From an uncultured Bacillaceae bacterium (GTDB lineage: Bacteria; Bacillota; Bacilli; Caldalkalibacillales; Caldalkalibacillaceae), in the NCBI GenBank assembly GCA_937967685.1, contig CALBTX010000169.1, positions 1-20,467 of the forward strand: 20,467 nt of DNA, written 5' to 3'. Shown here in pieces: positions 13,899 through 20,467 of this stretch; position 1 is the stretch's first letter; the number at the start of each line of letters is the position of its first letter. Both the position numbers and the translations under genes were made by a program. The notes under the pieces are model-generated. The model ran no database searches, was not told the DNA's origin, and saw only the letters and a list, made by a program, of their open reading frames with translations.

Positions 13899-16613
13899 TC
13901 AGGCATGTTTAGGACCAAAACGATGAAACAAGCTTAAAGCAATCGAGGGCAAGGCGGCAAAAAACAGAACAAACAGCCATTCCCTGGTACTTAAAGCAAC
14001 GGTTCTGAAGACCGGCTGCAAAGCCTCGATGTAAATGACGCCTACGAGCATGATCACTGAAAGGACAACGGCTGCAATTAACCATTTATTTTCAAACGGG
14101 TTGCGGCTGAAAATCGATTTTTCGCTCCGACAATCAAAAACGTGAATCAATTGAGCCATGACCAGGGTTGAAAAAGCAACCGTTTGCGCTTTGACTAAAT
14201 GATCCGGTTCATTTTGCAAGGTTAACCAAAATGCGGCCAGTGTCGCCCACCCAATTAAAAAGCCTCTGGAAACAATTTTCCACCCCAACCCTCTCGAAAA
14301 AATGCTTTCCTTTCGCCTGCGGGGGGGATGAGCCATGACATTACCTTCCGAACGGTCCACGCCGAGAGCCATCGCCGGCAAACCATCCGTGACAAGATTG
14401 ACCCATAATATTTGGATGGGCACCAAAGGCAAGGGGAGTGCCAATAACATGGCAAAAAACATGACTAAAATTTCCCCGACATTGGAAGCAAGCATATAGC
14501 GAATAAACTTGCGAATGTTTTCATAAATGGTTCTGCCTTCTTCAATCGCGGCCTTAATCGTCGCAAAATTGTCATCGCTTAAAATAAGAGATGAAGCTTC
14601 TTTGGCCACATCTGTACCCGTGATACCCATGGCAATGCCGATATCAGACTGTTTGATGGCCGGTGCATCGTTCACCCCATCCCCTGTCATGGCCACGACA
14701 TGACCTTTGGCCTGCAAAGCTTTAACGATACGCAGTTTGTGTTCCGGTGAAACTCGGGCATACACGGAAATATGCTCAACCTCCCGTGCAAATTCCTCAT
14801 CAGTCAATGTTTGCAGCTGACGTCCGTTGATCACCTTTCCGTTGTTTAATATCCCCAATTGAGAGGCGATCGCTTCCGCCGTTTTCTGATGATCACCAGT
14901 AATCATCACCGTTTTGATACCCGCGCGTTTACATTCGCTGATCGCTTGTTTCACTTCCTCACGGGGAGGATCGATCATGCCAAACAAGCCGACAAAAATT
15001 AAATCGCGTTCCGCTTCAGCTTCATGCTCAATCATTTCCGATCTTTTCACGTCCCGGTAAGCAATGCCTAAGGTGCGCAAAGCCATTCCCGCTTGATCAT
15101 CGTTGGCAGCGAGAATACTCGCTTTAATTTTTGAATTCAGGGGCGTGATGCGTCCGTTCCACAGTACGCGGTCACAACGTTCAATCAGCACGTCCGGAGC
15201 GCCTTTGGAAACAATTTTTTTCTCTCCATAAGCATTGCGAATGAGGACAGACATCATTTTTCGGCTGGAATCAAAAGGGAACTCATCCAGACGTTCATAA
15301 AGTTGATCCAACTGTTCTTTCCAGACACCGGCTTTGGCCCCGGCGACAACAAGCGCACCTTCCGTCGGATCTCCGGTAATGTCCCACTGAACCGATTTTT
15401 GTTTAAACAGACCCCCGTTTTGATCGGTTTCTTTTTCCAGGATGGCGTTATTGCACAAAACACCGTATTCCAGCATCTGCTGTATATGCGGCTTCTGTTT
15501 GAAACTAACAATCTGGTGATTGATCGTAAATTCACCCTCCGGTTGATAGCCGACCCCCGACACTTCGACAGACGTTTGATCGATCCATAGATGGGTCACG
15601 GTCATTTTATTTTGCGTTAACGTCCCCGTTTTATCGGAACAAATGACCGATGCGCAACCGAGCGTTTCAACCGAAGGCAATTTACGGACGATCGCCCTGC
15701 GCCTGATCATGCGCTGTACACCCAAAGCCAGCGCAATGGTCACGATCGCCGGCAATCCTTCCGGTATGGCCGCCACGGCCAAACTCACCCCGGCTAAAAA
15801 CATCTGGTAAGTGTCTTGTCCATGCCAAATGCCGGTCACGACAACGACAGCCGTCAAAATGAGCGCGACGGAGATGAGCACTTTCCCCAGTTGCTCCAAA
15901 CGCATTTGCAAAGGGGTTTGCCTCGATTCAGTCGTGGAGATCAGTTCGGCAATTTCGCCCATTTGAGTGGACATGCCGGTTTCGACGACAATGCCTTGTC
16001 CAGATCCTTGAGTGACAAGTGTCCCCATAAACGCCATATTGTGTTGATCCCCCAGACCGACATTGTCATCATCCGCAATGGCATCTGGCTCTTTATTGAC
16101 GGACACTGACTCCCCCGTCAAAGCAGATTCTTCGATAAACAATCCTTTGGCCTCAAACAATCTGACATCGGCTGGAACCCGGTCACCTGCTTCAAAATAA
16201 ATGATGTCACCGGGCACAATTTCCGCTGCCGGAATTTCGGTTAACACCCCCTCGCGAATGACGTGAGCGGTTGGGGCGGTCAATTCTTTTAAAGCATGTA
16301 AAGATTTTTCCGCCTTGTATTCTTGAAAAAAACCCATCATGCCGTTAATAATGACGATGGCGATGATCGTAATGGCGTCCGTATACTCGCCCAGCAGCCC
16401 CGAAATAAGGGTTGCCCCAAGTAAAACCAAAACCATGAAATCTTTAAACTGTCCCAACAGAATCGCAAATGGAGAAATGACACTATGATCTTTCAGTTGA
16501 TTGAACCCGACTTGATTCAGTCTTTTCCTTGCTTCCCGCTCGCTTAAACCTTGGTGCATATCCGTTTGCAAAGTGGCTTCAACCGCTTGCTCGTCTTGAG
16601 CATACCAATTCAC
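13899..16613 (-). CDS. yloB: P-type calcium-transporting ATPase
   Basis: This is a P2A-type cation pump resembling SERCA that moves Ca2+ out of the cytoplasm. It has 904 residues. In order they show the N-terminal cation-ATPase domain (about 5-75), the first membrane helices, TGES of the actuator domain (166-169), the VAAIPEGLP helix (284-288), the phosphorylated Asp327 in CSDKTGTLT, the nucleotide domain with SKGAPD, the TGDGVNDAP hinge, and the distal helices with NLVTDGLPA, part of a calcium site. The start is a GTG with GGGGTGAG 5 bases upstream. B. subtilis YloB is linked to spore calcium and germination. It is divergent from rqcH, as I recall for B. subtilis. Confidence 0.95.
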   Translation of the reverse strand: MNWYAQDEQAVEATLQTDMHQGLSEREARKRLNQVGFNQLKDHSVISPFAILLGQFKDFMVLVLLGATLISGLLGEYTDAITIIAIVIINGMMGFFQEYKAEKSLHALKELTAPTAHVIREGVLTEIPAAEIVPGDIIYFEAGDRVPADVRLFEAKGLFIEESALTGESVSVNKEPDAIADDDNVGLGDQHNMAFMGTLVTQGSGQGIVVETGMSTQMGEIAELISTTESRQTPLQMRLEQLGKVLISVALILTAVVVVTGIWHGQDTYQMFLAGVSLAVAAIPEGLPAIVTIALALGVQRMIRRRAIVRKLPSVETLGCASVICSDKTGTLTQNKMTVTHLWIDQTSVEVSGVGYQPEGEFTINHQIVSFKQKPHIQQMLEYGVLCNNAILEKETDQNGGLFKQKSVQWDITGDPTEGALVVAGAKAGVWKEQLDQLYERLDEFPFDSSRKMMSVLIRNAYGEKKIVSKGAPDVLIERCDRVLWNGRITPLNSKIKASILAANDDQAGMALRTLGIAYRDVKRSEMIEHEAEAERDLIFVGLFGMIDPPREEVKQAISECKRAGIKTVMITGDHQKTAEAIASQLGILNNGKVINGRQLQTLTDEEFAREVEHISVYARVSPEHKLRIVKALQAKGHVVAMTGDGVNDAPAIKQSDIGIAMGITGTDVAKEASSLILSDDNFATIKAAIEEGRTIYENIRKFIRYMLASNVGEILVMFFAMLLALPLPLVPIQILWVNLVTDGLPAMALGVDRSEGNVMAHPPRRRKESIFSRGLGWKIVSRGFLIGWATLAAFWLTLQNEPDHLVKAQTVAFSTLVMAQLIHVFDCRSEKSIFSRNPFENKWLIAAVVLSVIMLVGVIYIEALQPVFRTVALSTREWLFVLFFAALPSIALSLFHRFGPKHA

Positions 16614-16678
16614 CCGTTCTCACCCCAATGCTTGTAATGTTTGTCCTAAGCTAACTGTATTCGGGAGGTGAGGCAAAC

Positions 16679-16789
16679 ATGAATGAAACTTTTATGCTAA
16701 GATGGAAATGGCAAAGCGTTTGCATGCGCTTAAACAACACAAGCATAAGCAGCACAAAGTATGCGGAACGATATAGCAGCACGATATAG
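16679..16789 (+). CDS. Possible 36-residue small protein or leader peptide
   Basis: The frame begins MNETFMLRWKWQS and ends in a Ser/Thr-rich stretch with SSTKYAERYSSTI. I do not recognise it. What supports it is the ribosome site: GGGAGGTGA (16663-16671) is a near-perfect Shine-Dalgarno sequence exactly 7 bases before the ATG, stronger than the site of rqcH. The stop lies 17 bp before the rqcH ATG, so it could be a translated leader. Against it, no promoter is evident between yloB and the frame, and the 3' half consists of small repeats (ACGATATAG twice, AGCAGCAC twice). I see no signal peptide or clear membrane helix. Confidence 0.4.
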   Translation: MNETFMLRWKWQSVCMRLNNTSISSTKYAERYSSTI

Positions 16790-16806
16790 ATGACGGGGTG
16801 AAAGAG

Positions 16807-18543
16807 ATGACATTTGACGGGATGATGGTTTATGCCATCAGCAACGAACTGGCCGAACATTTGGAAAACGGTCGGATTGCAAAAATCTACCAACCTCATG
16901 GACGAGATCTCGTTTGGCATGTCAGGAGCAAAGGAACCAACCATGCCTTGTTTCTTTCGGCCAATCCGACCTATCCACGGATTCATCTGACAACAGAAAA
17001 ATTTGAAAACCCAAAGGAAGCCCCGATGTTTTGTATGCTCTTACGCAAACATTTTGAAGGGGGCATGATTGCCAAAATCAAACAGGTAGACTCCGAACGC
17101 ATCATCCATATTGACGTGCGCACGACAGATGAATTGGGAGATCCGGTGTGCAAAAGGCTGGTGATCGAAATCATGGGTCGGCACAGCAATATCATTGCTG
17201 TGGATCCACAAAAAAATGTGATTTTGGACAGCATCCACCATCTCCCCCCATCGATGAACCAGTACCGTACGGTTTTGCCCGGTCGACCTTATGTCCAGCC
17301 CCCGGAGCAACAGAAAATCAGCCCCTTTGCGGTGGACAAGGAGACGTTCGCCAAAAAAATTCGCTTTAATGAAGGCCGGCTGGAAGAGCAGCTGGTTCGG
17401 CAGTTCCATGGCTTGAGCCCCCTGCTAGCCCGGGAAATCATCCACCGTGCCGGATTGCCCAAGCCAGACAATGTGTTTTCCAGCTTCCGCAAGCTGATGG
17501 AAAAAATAGAGAAGCATGATTATCAACCGACCATTATGCATCATTCAGACAAACCGGCTTTTTATTTATTTCCTCTTGAACATTTGCGAAGCGAAAGACT
17601 TGAAAGTTTCGCAAACATTAGTGACATGCTTGAAAGCTTTTATCACCGGAAGGCTGAACGGGATCAAATCAAGCAAAGAGCGCAGGATCTGCTCCGGCTG
17701 TTAACAAACGAGAAGAAGAAAAATGAAAAAAAAATCCAAAAGCTGTTCCGTACGCTTCAGGATAGCGACAAAGCTGAAGAGTACCGCTTATTTGGAGAGC
17801 TGCTGACAGCATACATGCATCTCGTTAAACGGGGGGACAAGCATGTGGAAGTCTATAATTATCACGATCCGGACAATTCTTTGATCAACATACCTTTAGA
17901 CCCCACACTCGCCCCCAATGAAAATGCGCAATGGTATTTCAAAAAATATACGAAAGCAAAAAGAGCCAAAACAGAAGCGAAAAAACAACTGAAAAAAGCG
18001 AAGGACGAAATCGCCTACTTGGAAACTTTATTAGTGCAGCTGGAACAGGCATCCGTTCGTGAAGTGGAAGAAATTAGAGAAGAATTAATCGAAGGAGGAT
18101 ATGTACGCAACCGTGCCCAAAACAAAAAGCAGAAGAAGCAAAATGAACGCCCGGCGGTCAAAAAATACTATTCGTCGGAAGGGATTCCTATTTTAGTCGG
18201 AAAAAACAACAAACAGAACGATTACTTGACCCATCGGCTGGCCAGTCCGGACGACACTTGGCTGCACACGAAAGACATTCCCGGATCGCACGTGATCATT
18301 CGCGGCAAACAGTATTCTAAACAGACTTTGCTGGAAGCGGCCAAATTGGCGGCCCATTACAGCAAAGCCAGGTTATCCAGCAGCGTCCCAGTCGATTATA
18401 CATTGATCAAACACGTGCGCAAACCGAACGGAGCCAAACCGGGATATGTCATTTATGATCACCACCAAACCGTCTTCGTCACACCTGAGGAAACAGATAT
18501 TCAAGATCTCGAGAAAAACAGCTCAAAGGAATCAGAAAATTGA
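16807..18543 (+). CDS. rqcH: Ribosome quality control protein RqcH
   Basis: This is the bacterial Rqc2/NEMF relative (YloA, once called fibronectin-binding protein A). It binds obstructed 50S subunits and recruits alanyl-tRNA to add C-terminal Ala tails that mark stalled chains for proteolysis. The 578 residues have the NFACT-N domain (1 to about 200, with MTFDGMM and IMGRHSNII), helix-hairpin-helix and long charged coiled-coil segments (about 270-450), and the NFACT-R domain with LVGKNNKQNDYLTHRLA, DDTWLHTKDIPGSHVII and the HH/YVIYDHH end. The ATG at 16807 has GGGGTGA 5 bases upstream and matches the family start; the GTG at 16798 lies in that site. Position 97 is Glu beside Arg98. Confidence 0.96.
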   Translation: MTFDGMMVYAISNELAEHLENGRIAKIYQPHGRDLVWHVRSKGTNHALFLSANPTYPRIHLTTEKFENPKEAPMFCMLLRKHFEGGMIAKIKQVDSERIIHIDVRTTDELGDPVCKRLVIEIMGRHSNIIAVDPQKNVILDSIHHLPPSMNQYRTVLPGRPYVQPPEQQKISPFAVDKETFAKKIRFNEGRLEEQLVRQFHGLSPLLAREIIHRAGLPKPDNVFSSFRKLMEKIEKHDYQPTIMHHSDKPAFYLFPLEHLRSERLESFANISDMLESFYHRKAERDQIKQRAQDLLRLLTNEKKKNEKKIQKLFRTLQDSDKAEEYRLFGELLTAYMHLVKRGDKHVEVYNYHDPDNSLINIPLDPTLAPNENAQWYFKKYTKAKRAKTEAKKQLKKAKDEIAYLETLLVQLEQASVREVEEIREELIEGGYVRNRAQNKKQKKQNERPAVKKYYSSEGIPILVGKNNKQNDYLTHRLASPDDTWLHTKDIPGSHVIIRGKQYSKQTLLEAAKLAAHYSKARLSSSVPVDYTLIKHVRKPNGAKPGYVIYDHHQTVFVTPEETDIQDLEKNSSKESEN

Positions 18544-18589
18544 ACAGGTGCATGCCCAGCTGTCCGCCTCACACTTGTTGCCAATATAT

Positions 18590-18604
18590 GTTATTCATGA
18601 TAAC
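18590..18604. promoter_or_regulatory. Operator-like dyad upstream of ku
   Basis: GTTAT and ATAAC form a perfect inverted repeat with a 5-base centre, 56 bp before the ku start. A TTGTTG sequence (18575-18580) lies upstream but pairs with no good -10 at the usual spacing. B. subtilis ku is expressed in the forespore under sigma-G; I see a CATGATA that resembles a sigma-G -10 (18596-18602) but no matching -35. The site is short and may be chance. Confidence 0.25.
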
Positions 18605-18659
18605 GGACGTTGGAAGCAAACCTAATAAAAAACGTGCGCTTTGAAAGGACAGAATGGGT

Positions 18660-19487
18660 ATGCATACGATCTGGAAAGGCTCCATCAGTTTCGGTTTGGT
18701 TCATATCCCGGTGAAATTGTTTGCCGCCACCGAAAATAAAAACGTGTCTTTTAGACAATTGCACGAAAAATGCCATACACCGATCAAATACGAAAAAGTA
18801 TGTCCGTCTTGTGAAACCGAAGTCAGTCAGGAAGACATCGTTAAAGGGTACGAATATGAGAAAGGAAAGTTCGTCATTCTTAATGAGGAAGAACTGGATG
18901 TTTTGGCTCAAAAGAATAACAAGCACATCGAAATCGTGGATTTTATCAAGCTGGAAGAGATAGATCCGATTTATTTCAACCGTTCATACTATTTAGGGCC
19001 GCATGAACATGGGGAGAAAGCATATTCGCTTTTACAGAAAGCGATGCAGGACTCCCAAAAAGTAGCCATCGCCAAAATCATGCTCCGGGCCAAGGAACAT
19101 TTGGCGGCCATTCGCGTGTATGAGCAGGCTTTAGTTCTGGAAACGATTCACTATCCCGATGAGGTTCGCCGTGCAGAAAACATCCCCGGCCTGAGAGACG
19201 ACATTCAAATCAGTGACAAAGAAATGGAGATGGCTCTCCAGCTCGTTGAACAACTGACAACGACGTTTGACCCGGAAAAATACACCGACGAATACCGCGA
19301 ACGAGTCAAAGAGCTCGTTCAGAACAAAGTGAGCGGCAACGAAGTGAAGATTGCCCCGGAAGTCCCCCAGACAGACATTACCAACCTGATGGAAGCCCTG
19401 CAACAAAGCATCAACGAAACTAAATCCCAAAAGAAGCAGACGAGAAAACGTAAAACGAGCAAAACCAAGAAAAAGGCGACGGGTTAA
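18660..19487 (+). CDS. ku: Ku DNA end-binding protein
   Basis: Ku dimers thread onto broken DNA ends and recruit the ligase for non-homologous end joining. The 275 residues begin MHTIWKGSISFGLVHIPVKLFAATE, a strong bacterial Ku signature, and continue with the Ku core beta-barrel. Cysteines at 38, 48 and 51 fall in KCHTPIKY and VCPSCETE. The C-terminus is a lysine-rich tail of the type that contacts DNA. I chose the ATG at 18660, which is spaced best from AAAGGA and matches the family; the ATG at 18654 adds two residues. It stands 20 bp before the ligase gene. Confidence 0.96.
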   Translation: MHTIWKGSISFGLVHIPVKLFAATENKNVSFRQLHEKCHTPIKYEKVCPSCETEVSQEDIVKGYEYEKGKFVILNEEELDVLAQKNNKHIEIVDFIKLEEIDPIYFNRSYYLGPHEHGEKAYSLLQKAMQDSQKVAIAKIMLRAKEHLAAIRVYEQALVLETIHYPDEVRRAENIPGLRDDIQISDKEMEMALQLVEQLTTTFDPEKYTDEYRERVKELVQNKVSGNEVKIAPEVPQTDITNLMEALQQSINETKSQKKQTRKRKTSKTKKKATG

Positions 19488-19506
19488 GGCGGTCAAGAGG
19501 GCCAAA

Positions 19507-20451
19507 ATGAGATTGAAACCGATCACACCGTTTGAACCGATCAGCACAGAAACCATTCCCGGGGGAGACCAATGGATTGCCCAGGTCAAATGGGACGGGG
19601 TGCGCATTTTAACCTATTATGATGGGACCACAGTCCAGTTATTTAACCGCAGAAAGAATGAACGCACCTTGCACTATCCGGAACTGAGGGACATCCGCTC
19701 TTTTTGTACGGCGAAATCTGTTATTCTGGATGGGGAAATGATTGCCCTTGGGGAGGATGGCAAACCTTCCTTTCAGCGTATCATGCAGAGAGATGGGCTG
19801 CGCAAAATGGAGAGAGTGGCAGAAGTACGGCGGTCGATCCGAGTCACATATATGGTGTTTGACGTCATTTTTTACAACGGAAAATGGATACATCAAGAGC
19901 CGCTAGAAAAACGCATAAAGTTGCTGGAAAATATCATTGAACCAGGGGATCATGTTCAACGTGTACCGGTCTTTCAGGACGGTCAATCGCTCTTTCAAGT
20001 CGTCAAAGAACAAAACATGGAAGGAATCGTCCTCAAAGATGTTCACAGCCGATATGCGATCAACGGGAAGGACAAAAGATGGCAGAAGAAAAAAGTGTTT
20101 CGGGATCTAGTGGCGGTGATTGGCGGTATCACCTACCGATCCGGTGTGGTCAATGCGCTGTTACTCGGATTGTATGATCATACCGGTCAATTTCGGTATA
20201 TCGGTCATGTCGGGACAGGCAAAATCACGCGGCAAGACTGGCGAACACTGACAAACATCGCTGAGGATATCAAAATAGATAAACGGCCGTTTGTCAATCG
20301 CCCCGAAAGAGACAAAGACGCATCCTGGGTTCAACCGGTGTTAACCGTGAAAATACAATTTTTGGAGTGGACTGAATCGAAGACGTTAAGACAACCGAGC
20401 ATTCAATCGTTTGTCAACGCGGAAGCAAAGGATTGTACGTTTGATCAGTAG
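19507..20451 (+). CDS. ligD: ATP-dependent DNA ligase (LigD ligase domain only)
   Basis: This ligase seals DNA breaks held by Ku. The 314 residues cover the adenylation domain and the OB fold: motif I KWDGVR with the nucleophile Lys28, motif III TYMVFDVIF (114-122), motif IV EGIVLKD (172-178), motif V WQKKK (192-196), and an OB domain with YIGHVGTGK. B. subtilis LigD has a polymerase domain fused behind the ligase (about 611 residues in all); here the frame ends normally with TAG after the ligase part. A separate polymerase gene could follow beyond the right edge. The start has AGAGGG 6 bases upstream. Confidence 0.93.
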   Translation: MRLKPITPFEPISTETIPGGDQWIAQVKWDGVRILTYYDGTTVQLFNRRKNERTLHYPELRDIRSFCTAKSVILDGEMIALGEDGKPSFQRIMQRDGLRKMERVAEVRRSIRVTYMVFDVIFYNGKWIHQEPLEKRIKLLENIIEPGDHVQRVPVFQDGQSLFQVVKEQNMEGIVLKDVHSRYAINGKDKRWQKKKVFRDLVAVIGGITYRSGVVNALLLGLYDHTGQFRYIGHVGTGKITRQDWRTLTNIAEDIKIDKRPFVNRPERDKDASWVQPVLTVKIQFLEWTESKTLRQPSIQSFVNAEAKDCTFDQ

Positions 20452-20467
20452 GATAAGGATCAGTAGG
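20443..20467. repeat. Short direct repeat at the ligase stop codon
   Basis: GATCAGTAGG occurs at 20443-20452 and again at 20458-20467, a 15-bp period. The first copy contains the ligase TAG stop codon, and the second runs to the window edge. It may be a small tandem duplication or part of the ribosome site of a following gene that cannot be seen. Confidence 0.5.

Noticed and set aside
16632..16661. TTGTAA and TGTATT as a promoter for the small frame before rqcH
   Set aside because: The transcription start would fall inside the Shine-Dalgarno sequence at 16663-16671, so the message could not be translated from it.
16651..16986. A 111-codon - strand frame across the yloB-rqcH gap
   Set aside because: It runs antisense into the conserved N-terminus of rqcH and has no ribosome site.
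18575..18601. TTGTTG with CATGAT as a sigma-A promoter for ku
   Set aside because: The spacing is 15 bp and the -10 match is poor; only the nearby dyad was kept, at low confidence.

Overview
The window reads as chromosomal DNA of a spore-forming, low-to-mid GC Gram-positive bacterium of the order Bacillales. The evidence is a nearly intact Bacillus-type housekeeping cluster, a SpoVM sporulation peptide, strong Shine-Dalgarno sites (GGAGG type) before most genes, and many TTG and GTG starts. A base composition near 50% GC and a Ku/LigD pair would fit a thermophilic or alkaliphilic Bacillaceae such as Caldalkalibacillus, but that genus-level guess is inference only.

Layout. At the left edge, rpmB (ribosomal protein L28) is on the + strand and converges with the tiny spoVM gene on the - strand; a bidirectional terminator lies between them. 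From about 600 to 13,700 all genes are on the - strand. In transcription order they are yloC (YicC-family RNase), remA, gmk, rpoZ, coaBC, priA, def, fmt, rsmB, prpC, prkC, rsgA and rpe. This is the Bacillus subtilis order, except that two genes expected there are missing: rlmN (between rsmB and prpC) and thiN (between rpe and spoVM). Genes are mostly 10-50 bp apart or overlap. Two hairpins with T-runs punctuate the run, one between rpoZ and coaBC and one after rpe. Upstream of yloC, and separated from it by a structured 198-bp gap, is yloB (P2A calcium-type ATPase), also on the - strand.

The right part is on the + strand. Divergent from yloB are a 36-codon open frame with a very strong ribosome binding site and then rqcH (ribosome-associated quality control). 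A two-gene non-homologous end-joining unit follows: ku and an ATP-dependent DNA ligase that has only the ligase part of LigD. The window ends 16 bp after the ligase stop codon.

How the genes fit together. The block serves nucleotide and transcription functions (gmk, rpoZ), coenzyme A synthesis (coaBC), replication restart (priA), N-formylmethionine handling (fmt, def), ribosome maturation and modification (rsmB, rsgA, rpmB), reversible protein phosphorylation that responds to cell-wall muropeptides (prkC, prpC), pentose phosphate metabolism (rpe), and biofilm and spore development (remA, spoVM). rqcH with ku/ligD adds rescue of stalled nascent chains and of broken DNA.

I found no CRISPR array, tRNA, rRNA, intact insertion sequence or clear novel multi-gene system. 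The less ordinary signals are the small frame before rqcH, the ligase-only NHEJ pair, the structured yloC upstream region with a possible short transcript pointing the other way, the paired direct repeats in the gap where rlmN would be, and a short tandem repeat after rpmB that may be an insertion-sequence end.
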